The notes beneath the pieces are model-generated. The model worked only from the letters and a program-made list of their open reading frames with translations, was not told the origin of the DNA and ran no database searches. Positions 35,343 through 46,787 of a stretch of 64,000 nt of DNA are shown here, piece after piece. This stretch comes from Epichloe hybrida. Taxonomy: Eukaryota > Ascomycota > Sordariomycetes > Hypocreales > Clavicipitaceae. The translations under genes were made by a program, and so were the position numbers. The DNA lies in the NCBI GenBank assembly GCA_019022495.1, contig JAFEKR010000001.1:5952001-6016000 (forward strand), read 5' to 3'. How positions within the stretch are numbered: the first letter of the stretch is position 1; the number at the start of each line of letters is the position of its first letter.

Positions 35343-36299
35343 ATGAAAGAAAAGCCCCCTATACACGCAAATTCAGGTACGTATCATGCTTCAGTTGTCT
35401 ATCTGTTCCCAGTCTTACGAGTGCAACTATTTGTAGCGCGTCATTTTGCCTCTGGACTTGGCTCAGGAATCACATCTGCTGTGATCCTCCAGCCCCTGGA
35501 CCTGCTTAAGACACGTGTACAGCAATCTGGAAGCCCTTCGTTGTCTGCGTGCTGGAGAGATATATCACGGTCCCATCAAATCATTCGGAGCCTATGGCGA
35601 GGAACAGTCCCCTCGACTTTGCGCACTGGATTTGGCTCAGCGATATATTTTACCTCGCTCAATAGCATTCGTCAATACTTGGAGCAAACAGGGACCCGAA
35701 ATGCTTCGTCTGCCCTTCCCATATTAACCAATTGGCAAAACCTAGCTTCTGGAGCAGTGGCTAGAACCTTTGCTGGCTTTGTTCTAATGCCACTTACTGT
35801 CATAAAGGTCCGCTTTGAGTCAAACTTATATTCTTACTCATCAATAGCGTCTTCTGCTGCCGATATTCGGCGGCGTGAAGGATTTCGAGGCTTCTTTTCA
35901 GGATTTGGAGCAACGGCTATCCGGGATGCGCCGTATGCGGGGATGTACGTGTTATTCTATGAAATGCTGAAGACTAAACTAGGGTCGTTAGCAGCTCCTC
36001 CATCTATTGACACACAACTGCCCAAAATGACGGCCTCTGTGGCTAGCTCCGTCAATTTTGCCTCGGGAATACTTGCTGGCGCAGCCTGCTCAGCGGTGTC
36101 AAACCCCTTTGATGCAGTGAAGACGCGGATACAACTGGAGCCTAGCCAATATCGAAACGTGGGGCAAGCATGCTACAAAATGGTTGTCGAAGACGGGTTC
36201 CGGTCTTTATGGGATGGTCTAGCATTGAGAATGAGTCGCAAGGCCTTAAGTTCAGCATTGGCGTGGACTGTTTACGAAGAGCTTATCCGCTGGGGTTAA
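35343..36299 (+). CDS. HEM25: Mitochondrial glycine carrier, SLC25A38/Hem25 type
   Basis: Exons 35343-35376 and 35437-36299 give 298 aa. Hem25 imports glycine into mitochondria for the first step of haem synthesis. Three carrier repeats carry the signature Pro-x-(Asp/Thr)-x-x-(Lys): [22 protein letters not shown] and Pro-Phe-Asp-Ala-Val-Lys-Thr-Arg. The second has Thr where Asp/Glu is usual, as in this subfamily. The 60-nt intron (GTACGT...TTGTAG) is in frame with no stop, so an unspliced 318-aa reading is possible. Splicing is preferred because it joins [11 protein letters not shown] directly to the N-terminus. The gene lies 247 bp after COG8. Confidence 0.92.
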   Translation: MKEKPPIHANSGTYHASVVYLFPVLRVQLFVARHFASGLGSGITSAVILQPLDLLKTRVQQSGSPSLSACWRDISRSHQIIRSLWRGTVPSTLRTGFGSAIYFTSLNSIRQYLEQTGTRNASSALPILTNWQNLASGAVARTFAGFVLMPLTVIKVRFESNLYSYSSIASSAADIRRREGFRGFFSGFGATAIRDAPYAGMYVLFYEMLKTKLGSLAAPPSIDTQLPKMTASVASSVNFASGILAGAACSAVSNPFDAVKTRIQLEPSQYRNVGQACYKMVVEDGFRSLWDGLALRMSRKALSSALAWTVYEELIRWG

Positions 36300-36479
36300 G
36301 CCTAACGCTGTGCTTGTAAATGGAACTATATATATATATCATGGACTAGCTATATATATGATTATTTAATAGTAACCTCTACCTTAAGATACTGGAATAA
36401 ATCGTATGGCATGTTCGTATGCACCGACTGCTGTCTCATAGATGCGCTTCAACACTAGCAACGTCATGGTGATACATAC

Positions 36480-37707
36480 TTAGGCGGGCTTGGCACCAGC
36501 TAGATACATAAGGAGACCACCGGGAGACTTGCTCCGCTTTCGATCGTGCTTCTTCCGAACCCACTCGAAGTCGGGCTCCAGACGACGACTTCTTTTCTCT
36601 TCAATTAGCAATACGCTACTGCGTTTCTCCCGCACGAATTTGGTATGTCTCCAGAACTGGTCCTGTTCCCACTCTGGTACCCAACGTTTGACGAGGATGT
36701 ATTCAGGATCCTATAAATGTGTCAGAAGTCCGCAGAATTGCCAATACATGCGAGGACACAAAGATGTACAGAACTCCCTTGCGATTAAAAACAAAACCCC
36801 AACAACTTACGAAGTCGATATCAAAGTCAACATGGAACATCCTTAGTGTTTCGATTGACAGATGTCTTCGGGCCATCCTGGTGTAAGTCGGGCGTTGTTT
36901 AGATTCAATTGCTTCGGGCACCTTTTTCTTTTCTAGAATTGCCGCAATGGCCTTCTCATCCAGACCTGACTTGAGCAAGTCCTCTTGCATCCTCCGCTTA
37001 TATTCTTTCTCCTCCTGATCCTTCTGCAGCTTTTCCATTGCCAATCGATCGGACTCTTGCTTTTTGTAGCGTTCTACTGCTTCTGCGGCCTCTTTGTCGC
37101 GACGCTTCTTCTCCTCGAGAGCCTGTTCCTCTTCCTGAAGTCGTTTAAGCTCTAACTCTCTCTTAATGCGCCTCTCATCCTCAAATTGTGCTTCACGCTG
37201 TTTGATCTTATCAAGCTCTCGCTTGGCGCGATGCAATTCGGCTTCATCTCTGGCTTCTTTCGTAGCACGCTTTTCTTCTTTATCCCGCGAGTTCTCGAGT
37301 CGAAGTCTTTCAAGCTCTCGGCGCGCGAGTTCGGCTTCCCATTCATCTCGAGTTAATCGAGATCGAGATCGGGATCGAGAATCGGAACTTCGACGACGAC
37401 GGTAGTCTCCCTGGCGACGACGGCGATAATCAAGATCTTCGTCAGACGAATACTCGTTATAAAAACGGTTGTTGATAATCACAGGCTGAGGAGCAGGGCT
37501 AGGTGGGATGACTCGCTGATCTCGAGACCTATCACGGGAACGAGAGCGCGCGACTACAGTAGTATGCTGTTCTGGGACAACGAAACTGGGGCCACCAGGC
37601 GCACCATAGTAGTTTCTTGGTCGCTCAACGTATCGAACAGGTCTTGGAGAGTGTCCGTAGTGGCGGATGCGCACATCGACATCCTCATCGTCAGAATAGT
37701 AGCTCAT
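36480..37707 (-). CDS. Conserved Arg/Ser-rich coiled-coil protein, function unknown
   Basis: Exons 37707-36811 and 36710-36480 give 375 aa. The N-terminus is acidic (Met-Ser-Tyr-Tyr-Ser-Asp-Asp-Glu-Asp). It is followed by Arg/Ser/Asp-rich stretches (Arg-Ser-Arg-Ser-Arg, residues about 50-120), a long charged coiled coil rich in Glu/Lys/Arg (about 125-265), and a compact C-terminal domain with Met-Ala-Arg-Arg-His-Leu-Ser-Ile-Glu-Thr-Leu and, after the intron, Val-Lys-Arg-Trp-Val-Pro-Glu-Trp-Glu-Gln-Asp. That C-terminal part looks like a conserved fungal module. The RS repeats hint at a nuclear or RNA-linked role, but this is weak. No enzyme motif is present. The intron is GTAAGT...TTATAG, phase 0. 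Confidence 0.85.
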
Positions 37708-38032
37708 GATATAGTAAAAGCCAGAGGTTCACACAGCCTACGTGTAGATAAGAGCGATTTACTTAACCTCGGCGAAAGAAGGGGAGGAGGGGAGGACTAT
37801 ATGCATGTAAGACGGATGAGGGCTGAGAGAGCGCTTACGGACGGGACGACTTGACTGGTAGTGGGGTGACTCGCAAGGGTGGGCCCTCTTCGTCGGTTAG
37901 GTGGGTGGGGGTGGTTGTTTGGCTGGCCCGCAATTCTGGTTGGACTTGTGATCGATTGAAACTGGGCATTATGCATCCATTTTGTTGCAAAGGTGTTTCT
38001 TTTTCATTCAGATGGACACGATACAGATTATT

Positions 38033-38507
38033 TTAGCGAGTACGTAGGATTTGTTCGATGTGCTCGCGACTATTTTTGTGAGTGGTTTCGAGATACAGCA
38101 GACGTTGGTTTAATTTTTCGACGTCTGTGTCCAAATCCTTTGCTTGCTCCTCGAGATTCTGGCGTAAAGATGGCAAAGGTAGCGACGCAAACCTGAATAA
38201 AGAGTCCGTTAGTAAAGCAATTAAGTGTGAGAAGTACAGATGACGTACATCTTGCCGACTCCTTCGTATACAACGGTATCCGTAGGCAAGATTCCAAGCT
38301 CGCTGAGTGTTAGCCGAACCAAACGCTGTTCGCGCTGCTTTGCTGCAATTTGGGTACGGGCTAGACCGATTTGTTGCTGTGCTGCCGCCGCTTGAGTCTC
38401 GATTTCTCGTGCGAGCTATTGAACTTCGTTAGTCAATTCGTTAGTCAAACCAGTCGAGGTCGTGTACACACACACACCTTGTGCAGGGCCTCGTTCGATA
38501 TAGACAT
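38033..38507 (-). CDS. PFD1: Prefoldin subunit 1
   Basis: Exons 38507-38478, 38415-38249 and 38192-38033 give 118 aa, the normal size of a beta-type prefoldin subunit. Prefoldin is a hexameric jellyfish-shaped chaperone that hands nascent actin and tubulin to the CCT chaperonin. Two coiled-coil helices flank the hairpin segment Val-Tyr-Glu-Gly-Val-Gly-Lys-Met-Phe, which is diagnostic. Intron 1 begins GTGTGTGTGTGT, a short CA/TG repeat used as donor. Intron 2 splits the Met codon (AT/G). No open frame as long as this gene exists without splicing. Confidence 0.9.
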
Positions 38508-39165
38508 GATTGGATCCAACTAAATGCCCGCCGAGGCAACAACTTCTTAACCAGCGGCAGGAGTGGATGTGGCGTGTGAGGGAGGGAGGGAGAGAGGATG
38601 CAGCTGCGTTTCTTGTAGATAGCTAAGTATGTGCTCTCTCTCTTCATACGGTTATTATTGTAAGATTTTATAGATGGGACACTAACGGAGATTTACGCAT
38701 TTATGATTCTGTAAAATGAAAGGGACTCAATTTTTTAAAATTGGTATAGTATTTGTCTTTTAATTATTTTTTTGGTTTAAAAATTGGTATAGTATTCGTT
38801 TTTCAGAACGGAAAGGCATGTTTTATTTAGGAGCCACAGTGGGAAAAGGGCCACTAACGCCAGACTTAAAAAAAAAAAAAAGATCCCAATAAAAAAAACC
38901 AGCGACGCTGAAAAAAAAAAAGAACCCTAAAAAACATCAGCCACATGCCAAAAATATTTATTCTTTCTAAAAAACCCAAATATATATGCAAACCTTCAAT
39001 TTTCCGTTGCTGCAATGTGCATCAGAGATTGACGTGTTAAGTATGATAAGATAAGACTCCCCCCAAAAAAAGTTGAGATACAAGAACCACTCAATGGCCT
39101 GCCTATACATATCCCCATTCATATCTCAGAGTACTACACACCTGAGGTTTTCTTCTTTACCATCT
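38508..39165. promoter_or_regulatory. Divergent PFD1/ERB1 promoter with direct repeats and poly-A tracts
   Basis: Two direct repeats of AAAATTGGTATAGTATT followed by T/C-GT lie at about 38738-38757 and 38781-38800. Homopolymeric A tracts lie at about 38869-38882, 38893-38900 and 38912-38922. Poly(dA) is known to exclude nucleosomes. A role for the direct repeat is unknown. Confidence 0.5.
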
Positions 39166-41478
39166 ATGATGGCATCATCTCAGAAAAGGAAAGACTCATT
39201 TGAGCACGACGCCTTAGACAACGACTTCGACGGAGAAATGCTTGATGGAGTCTTGTCGCAAAGCGAGGATGAAGTTGACTTCGAAAACACCGACTCCCAG
39301 GATGATGCTCTTAGTTCGGATGCCGAAGAGACTGGAAGTGACACAGGAAGCGAATCAGCAGGAGAAATCAAAAATCAAAGCGAAGAAATAGACGACGGTA
39401 CTACCAAGCTTAATGTCAAGACGACCTCCAAGCGAGGACCGTATGTCCGTATTGTCGAGGATGCCAATGGCAGGGAAAGATATGAGTATGAGGAGATTGA
39501 TCCTGTCTACGATAGCGATGATACGGACGTCCAAGACCCAGTAAATACCATCGGCAACATCCCTCTATCATTTTATGAGTCTTACCCGCACATCGGATAT
39601 GACATCAATGGCAAGAAGATTATGCGCCCTGCCACTGGAGAGGCTCTTGATGCCTTACTAGACAGCATCGACTTGCCGAAAGGCTGGACTGGCCTGACGG
39701 ATCCAGAGACGGGTAAACCGCTCAACCTTAGCCAGGACGAATTAGAGCTGCTACGTCGACTTCAAATGGGCAAGGTCCCAGAACAAAACCATGATCTTTA
39801 TCCGGTATGATTGATTTTTGAGACTACAAGATAACACGTTAACAGGCACTGATAGAGAATGCAGGACATGATTCCATACTTCACCGGAGTTGAAGAAAAA
39901 ATGCCACTAAGCGCTGCTCCAGAACCGAAGCGACGGTTTGTTCCCTCCAAGCATGAGGCCAAGAGAATCGCTCAACTCGTCCGGGCTATCAAAGAAGGCC
40001 GCATCCTACCACGCAAGTCTTCCAAATCGAAGGATCAGGAGGAGACAGATGAAGATGAGATACATTACGACATTTGGGCCAATGAGGAACCCAGAGATCC
40101 TCACGTCATGAATGTCCCCGCGCCGAAACTAGCACCCCCGGGGTATGATTTGAGCTACAATCCCCCTCAAGAGTACTTGCCCACATCTGATGAAAGAGAG
40201 GCTTGGGAAGAAACCGGGCCAGAAGAAAGAGACAGAGAATACCTCCCGACCAAGTTTGATTCATTGCGCAAAGTACCGGGTTATAGTCAATTTATCAAGG
40301 AACGATTCGAAAGATGTTTGGATCTATACCTGGCCCCAAGAGTTCGAAAAAACAGACTCAACATTGATCCCAATCTTCTACTGCCACAATTGCCGAAACC
40401 CGAGGAACTAAGACCATTCCCTACCATGTGTCAAACCATTTTTAGGGGTCATGAAGGACGTGTGCGGTCGGTTTCCTTCAGCCCAGATGGAGAATGGCTT
40501 GCATCAGGGGGAGATGACGGCACTGTGCGCGTCTGGGGCATTAATGGGCACCAAGAGTGGACAGTGAAGCTCAGTTCTGACGAAGCCATTGATGTTGTCA
40601 GATGGCGGCCAAACTCGGACGCTTTCATTCTCGCTGCTGCTAGTGGAGAAGAACTGTTTTTCATGGTGCCTCCTCTTTGTAGTGATGCGATCGGTAGGTC
40701 AAGCCGTGCTATTCTAGATGCTGGGTTTGGGTATGCCGCAAGCTCTGGATCGTCTGGAAGCAGACAAAATTCCTCAAAATGGTCGAGGCCTGGCTCTAAG
40801 CTCGAGGAATTTGGCGTTTTGCTCAAGGCCACTGTCAGATCCGCTATCAAGACTTTGCACTGGCACAGGCGCGGAGACTTTGTATGTTCTGTGTCTCCGA
40901 CGGGACAACGAAGCTCCGTCGCAATCCATACACTTTCCAAACACTTGAGTCAAATACCGTTCCGCCGCTTGCCCGGCCTCGCACAAACAGCCCAATTCCA
41001 TCCATCTCGACCTCTTTTCTTTGTTGCCACACAAAGAATGATACGTTGCTATGACTTACAAAAGCAAGAACTCGTTAAGGTGCTCCAACCAGGAGCTCGA
41101 TGGATATCCTCTTTTGACATCCACCCTGGCGGTGACAACCTCATTGTTGGGTCATACGACCGTCGGTTGCTTTGGCATGACTTGGACCTCTCCAACAGAC
41201 CTTACAAGACGATGAGATTCCACAATGAAGCCATCCGTGCAGTCAGATATCACCAAGGGCTTCCACTGTTCGCAGATGCCAGTGACGACGGCTCGTTGCA
41301 AATATTCCACGGCAAAGTGGTTAGCGACCTGATGGAAAACGCTAGAATTGTGCCAGTGAAAGTGCTTAAAGGCCATTATGTTGTTAGCAAGCTTGGAGTC
41401 ATGGACATTGACTGGCATCCTCGACATCCATGGTGTTTTAGTGCTGGGGCGGATGGGACATGTAGATTATGGACTTAG
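39166..41478 (+). CDS. ERB1: Ribosome biogenesis protein Erb1 (BOP1)
   Basis: Exons 39166-39804 and 39865-41478 give 750 aa. Erb1 with Nop7 and Ytm1 (PeBoW) is needed for 27S pre-rRNA processing and 60S assembly in the nucleolus. The N-terminus is strongly acidic with Ser/Asp/Glu runs. The BOP1NT domain (about 105-380) includes Pro-Val-Tyr-Asp-Ser-Asp, Pro-His-Ile-Gly-Tyr-Asp and the Arg-Lys-Val-Pro-Gly-Tyr type block. A WD40 propeller follows, starting at [11 protein letters not shown] and ending Ala-Asp-Gly-Thr-Cys-Arg-Leu-Trp-Thr. The intron is 60 nt (GTATGA...ATGCAG), phase 0. The start could be ATG 39166 or 39169. An upstream in-frame ATG at 39094 would add 24 atypical residues. Confidence 0.95.
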
Positions 41479-41718
41479 TTGTAGCTGGAATTTGATGCAT
41501 CTGGTTAACCAAACACATAGCGCATGCTACTTATTCTCTAACGATCTGTTACCAGTTATTTATTATAACACCTTGCATAAAATTACGGACTATACCCGGT
41601 CAGGTTAATTTTGCACTCGCTTGTGTCGCGCAATAACCTAATTACAGAAAAAATTCACTGTTGTTCGGCTAAACGGACTACTTAACCTTAATAATTAATA
41701 ATAACTACAAGGCCCCCG

Positions 41719-43574
41719 TTACAATTCTTTTTCGACTTCCTTGGCTTTCTGTTGGGCAGCTTCTCCTCCAAGCCTTAACTGCCCTACTGCCCACCTCCAC
41801 CCTTGCGAAGCTGTAGCTCCCAACTTTGCCAACAATGTCCCAGCCGGTGACGAGGTTCCATACCTGAAATAAGTAGATTGCTCGCGTGCGAGAGCCTTGA
41901 GTTCCTCGAGTTTAGAGCCTTGAGGCACGGGGACACCATAGCTGTCTAGGTATGCCTTGAGTTCGGATTGGGTCCATGATTCGAAGGCCTGCTTTTGAAC
42001 AGACGCTGTGGCGGATGCAAGATAGCTGGTGATGGAAGCGAATTGGGCTCCGCCAACATTGGACGCTGACGAGTATGCAGATGAGGCCGCGATGGCAAGC
42101 TCCTCTCTAGTAGCATCTTTCTTCTCTGCTGCCTTTTTGGCAGCAGCATCTCCATGTTTCGCAAGATATGCCTTCAAGTTATCGCGACTGAAATCGTCAA
42201 ATGTCCATGCTTGCCAACCTGAAGCCGCTTTGTGTGCATGTTTTCGCACAGTAGCTCGCAGAGAATCTACGTTCGACCCTTGGGGCACAGGGATTCCTCG
42301 AGCATCCAAGTATGCCTTTAGTCGACTTTCCGACCATGTGCTCATAGCCCGGTTGAAGGCATCCTCAGCTACAAGTGAAGCACTGTCAGTGGCTTTGGCA
42401 AACTCATTTTTGGCATTCGACGTAGCGGCCCCCATGGCAGAACTAGCCTTGGCTTGAACGTTATCTCCCAGTATACTGGCTCTTTGTTTACGAATCAAAG
42501 CCCTGAGCTCATTTTCTTTCGTGCCTTGCGGGACAGGAATGCTGTTCTTGTCACAAAAGTCTTTCAGCTGAGAATGACTCCAAACGTCAATGATACTGTC
42601 AGTGAGAGTGGCGTAAGCAGCCTGGGCGCTGGCACTAGCGCTGGCAGCTTGTTGCTGAGCTTTGAGGTAGCCTAATCGGGAGTTGCGGCGAACTGCAGCA
42701 ATTAATTTATCGCGGGTCGTAGGCTGTGGAGCTGGAATACCGTACTTATCCAACCAAGCCTTGAAATCTGAGTCGCTCCAAGATTGATAGAGCCAATTGC
42801 CAGGATATGCAGCTGTCTCACCTGCTTTTTTGGCAGCTGTTTCATAGCCAGTGCGGGCTTTCTGTAAGATGGTATCCCGGTGTCGTGGTTGTGGTACTAC
42901 GACGAGGCATCAAAGTTAGCTTTCGTCAGAATAGAGATTGGAAGCGATGATGAGGTCCAGAAATCACATTGAACTCCTCGCCACAATAGATGGAAATGAA
43001 ATGCTGATTTCCCCAGTGTTGACGCGAATAACATGGAACGCTTACCTGGTACACCTTGCTCGTCGCAAAATGCCTTTAATTGGCTGTCAGACCATGTGTC
43101 CAGAATCCAATCCTTAATGTTTGCCCATCCGTGTTGCGCAGCTTCTTCAGTCTCGTACCAATTGGACTTGACCTGCGACAAGAGGCCGCCCTTGGAATCT
43201 TCTGCTGCTGTTTGGATGTCCTGTCCCTTGTCACGCAGATACGCGCTGAGCTGTGCGGTGTCCCATCCGTTATACGGCTGAACGATGACATCATTCCAAT
43301 GACTTTCGACCAATGCTTCGAGGTCTTTGCGATCAGATGCCTTTGGATACGAAATATCATGGTCAGAAAGCCAACGCTCGAGCTCTGTCTGATGCCATTT
43401 GTTGTACACTGCGGCGACAAAATATTAAATATTTCATTGCACTGATATTTTTGATTGAGTATCAGATCAAGGGAAGAGGTAAGACGAACCGGCTTTGGAA
43501 CCTGGAAACCAGCTACTCGCAACAACACTGGAGACGACCAAGCTAGCCGCAAAGGCAAGGCTCAAACATTTCAT
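41719..43574 (-). CDS. ISH1-repeat stress-response protein (Ish1/Msc1-like), secretory or nuclear envelope
   Basis: Exons 43574-43490, 43408-43046 and 42896-41719 give 541 aa. A signal peptide (Met-Lys-Cys-Leu-Ser-Leu-Ala-Phe-Ala-Ala, residues about 1-19) is followed by about eight ISH1-type HeH modules. The pattern is Trp-(Ser/Thr)-x-Ser-x-(Leu/Phe)-Lys-x-(Phe/Tyr/Trp)-(Cys/Leu)-Asp-x-x-(Gly)-(Ile/Val)-Pro-x-Pro-Gln. The last copies are separated by Ala-rich stretches. S. pombe Ish1 is a nuclear-envelope stress protein, and yeast Msc1 is related. Intron 2 (149 nt) lies inside the third module, exactly between Val-Pro and Val-Pro-Gln-Pro. Intron 1 has a GTTCGT donor. The first two modules are more divergent. 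Molecular function is not established. Confidence 0.87.
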
Positions 43575-44800
43575 TTTGCAAAGAGCCACGTACTCGAAAC
43601 GGGTTTCTGTATATAATAGCTTACGCGTTTAGAGCTCTCGTTTTGAATCAGAGCAGAGCTGATGTGGGGAGAGGGAAGAAAATAAAATAAGGAGGTGAGA
43701 AGTGTTTGAAGTGTGGAAGCAGGAAAGGAGATTTTGTGGGATGTGTTGATTTACGTTCAGGCAGCTTGATTCCCTTGTTGATGACGACGTACGTGGGTGG
43801 CACCACTTGGTTGTGCACCAAGACGAGAGATGTGTGAGCACACTGGTGTGTCCATCACGTCACCGTGGCAGTCAAAAGCTGGAACTAGTCCCATCCTCTC
43901 TTGCAGATGTACTCCGTATGAGCGGGGATGTCTGGGAACCGGAGGTACCTGCCTAGGTACTCTCGAGTTGAGTTCTTTTAGTAGGATTGATTATGGCGAC
44001 TTCCAAGCCAGTGTCTTGAGCATCTGCCCAGGTAGGTTCATTGCTTGTAGCCAAGACAAACGGCACCATAACGCACCGTTACGCGACTCTGACGGCGCCG
44101 GGCGTAATACTCCGTTCTAGTTTCTTTGAAATAGCTGACTTTAAATGTCCTATGACGTTAATCAGAGTTGAACGACCTATTACCTCCATTTTCTCAATTT
44201 AACGGGATACCGCTAGTCAAAAACAAGGGGTAGTAAGTAAGTAGCTTGGGTGAGCTCCCGCGGCAATGACGTAGATGATATCTCAGTCCAATCACAGTAG
44301 CTAGCTACCTGGTTTGGAGCTGAATACCCATCGCCATCGCGATCACCAAAGCCATCTACCTGTACGTTTTAGGACATATAAAACTGGAGCAAAGTCTCCG
44401 GGCCAATCGAAAGTTCTATCGTGATTATTTTTGGCGATTCGTCTGGACGCATATATGCACCGCTTAAAGCAGGCTGCCGAGGTTCCCATACTAACACTTG
44501 GGTTTTTACAAAATGTACGATTGAGGTTGACAATATTGGCTTTTACTGTGATAATAATTTTTAAATACTAGATTGGGGGGATGACAGATCAAGTACTATC
44601 GATGAGTTTATTGTCCGTTGCTAGTCTACTAAATATCCCCAGTTGGATGGCCAAAAAGGAGTTTAATAATACAATAATTCCGATCCCCTAAGCGGAATTT
44701 GCCAACTTGCTGCACAGAGCCCTAACAGCCATATTCATAGAAAGCACCCACCGTAAAAGATTATGACTATGCCTATATCTAGGTACTCGGTAAAATCATA
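43575..44800. other. Intergenic, 1.2 kb, no gene seen
   Basis: This is the promoter of the ISH1-repeat gene and the 3' flank of RPT5. The mix is ordinary, with a GGTAGTAAGTAAGTAG stretch near 44229. The open frames (up to 107 codons) have no recognisable product. Confidence 0.5.
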
Positions 44801-46419
44801 TTAAGCGTAGAAGTTCACAGTCTGTGTCATATTTGTTAGCAGTAGCCGCAATCGAGACGAGGGAAAGAGAATGGGGGCTGAACTCACGTCTTTCTTCTTA
44901 GCTTGTACCTCGGCTATAGCGTCGACATAATGCTCATGACCAATTTTGTTCTTGCCTGATCGCAGAGCTATCATACCTGCTTCGACACAGACAGCTTTCA
45001 ACATAGCTCCACCAAATTCATCCGTGCTTCTTGCGAGCTCCCCCCAATTGACACCTGGATCAACCCGCATCTTTCTAGAATGTATCTTAAGAATTTGGGC
45101 TCGAGCCTCCTCATTTGGTAAAGGAAACTCGATTTTTCGATCCAGTCGGCCGGATCGAAGTAGAGCGGGATCGAGCACATCAACACGATTTGTCGCAGCA
45201 AGAACTTTGATGCGATCATCGGAGGCGAACCCATCTAACTGATTCAAAAGTTCCAGCATGGTCCTTTGCACTTCCCGATCGCCACTTTTCTCGCTGTCAA
45301 ATCTTTTTGTGCCGACAGCATCCAATTCATCGATAAAAATGATGGCTGGTGCCTTTTCTTTCGCTAGGGCGAAGCAGTCGCGAACTAGCTTCGCGCCATC
45401 GCCAATGAACATTTGAACAAGCTGGGGGCCTGCTAGTTTGAGGAACGTTGCGTCCGTCTGCGCGGCACAGGCTCTCGCTAATAGCGTCTTTCCGGTACCG
45501 GGTGGTCCATACATCAGGGCACCTAGGAGCTTGTCAGCAAAGCCGAAATATTTGCCACAATCGTTGCTTGTCTCATAGTAACTGAATGTGTCCTGGAGCT
45601 TAGCAGTTATAAGTGCAATATCATAGTCTCGTACCTTTAGGAGCCTTAATACCAATCTTTTTGAACCTATCGGCCTCTTTCATTGGCCACACGATAGCCT
45701 CAACCAGCTCTTCAATTTGCTTGTCCAACCCGCCGACATCAGTATACTGTTCAGTAGGCTTCTCATCAACCTCCATGGCTTTCACTCTGCTATCGTATTC
45801 TGCTGGCAATGTGTCCAGAATTAGATAGGAGTCCTTGTTGACGCCAATAAGATCGGCAGGCTTCAATTTATCGGAATCCACTAGTCCAATGAGTGGTAGA
45901 AAAATGGTTTGGCGCGTAGATGTCTTTATGACGGCAGATTTGCCCACACGTGTCGCATCTAAATCAATATTCGCACCTTCTTCGGATGATTCTGCCGTGG
46001 GATCGAGATCTAGCAATTCGACAACATTGCCTACTAGATAAGGAAGTTGTCTAAAAACCGGTAAGTCTGTGAATATAAACTGACATTCGTGGTACGAATT
46101 GTGACATATACCTGTTGTTTGCAATCTTGTCCATATTGTCTTTGATCTTTTCACCCATTGCTGCCTTCTCATGTGAGAGCCGCGAGAGCTCGCTCTTCAT
46201 GATCCTGGAGTCGTTCTCGAGTAGTCTCTTACGAGTCAATATATCTTGAGTACCAAGACCAAATATTTCCTCGTCCAAGATCTCGTCAGAGTCGCCTTCA
46301 TTGTCTTTCATGTCATCATCAACATCCCCTTGGTGCTTGGTATCCTCAGAGCTGCCCTCACGTCTCTTGTCGTCTTTGTCTCGGCGGTCGAGATCATCAA
46401 GCTCCTCGAGAGTAGACAT
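44801..46419 (-). CDS. RPT5: 26S proteasome regulatory subunit Rpt5 (AAA-ATPase)
   Basis: Exons 46419-46112, 46050-45635, 45522-44888 and 44821-44801 give 459 aa. Rpt5 is one of six ATPases of the 19S base that unfold substrates and open the 20S gate. The acidic N-terminus is followed by a coiled coil (about 55-102), an OB domain, and the AAA module. That module has Walker A Gly-Pro-Pro-Gly-Thr-Gly-Lys-Thr (247-254), Walker B Ile-Ile-Phe-Ile-Asp-Glu (Asp-Glu 306-307) and the second-region-of-homology arginines (Ser-Gly-Arg-Leu-Asp-Arg). The last coding exon is 21 nt and encodes Thr-Val-Asn-Phe-Tyr-Ala. It ends in the HbYX motif that docks into the 20S alpha ring. The gene shares a 368-bp divergent promoter with uL10m. 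Confidence 0.95.
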
Positions 46420-46787
46420 TATGACTTTGTTTATCTGTGAAGTACGGTTTCGGTTTTGGGGATGGCCGTATTAGAGCTCTGATTTCGAAACAGCGGTATC
46501 GGTCGAATTGAGACGTGTTTAAACTACGAAGAGCTGGGGACAAGCTTAGGCAGGAAGCGTGGCGCAATCCCAGACTGCTCAACTGACTTGCATCTTAGTC
46601 ATCATGCACTTCCGGTGCTAGGTTGATCCGGCCCCGTAAGATTTCTGAACTTGACGGATAGAAAATAGACGAATCATCCACGAAATACACGAACTTCGAC
46701 GAAAGCCCCATAGTGACCTCATAGGTGAATTATTACTTATATCAGAAGGAGGCATTCTTATTCTCCTGTGTATCTTCATTCCGCAGG
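46420..46787. promoter_or_regulatory. Divergent RPT5/uL10m promoter
   Basis: 368 bp between two starts. I saw no copy of the yeast PACE element (GGTGGCAAA) on either strand. A CCGCAG four bases before the uL10m ATG could be a 5'-UTR acceptor, with GTGACC or GTGAAT donors upstream. This is unproven. Confidence 0.4.

Noticed and set aside
39094..39165. Upstream in-frame ATG of ERB1
   Set aside because: The extension is hydrophobic and unlike family N-termini, so the start was placed at 39166.
43797..44120. 107-codon plus ORF in the RPT5/ISH1 gap
   Set aside because: Low complexity of codon use and no similarity recognised.
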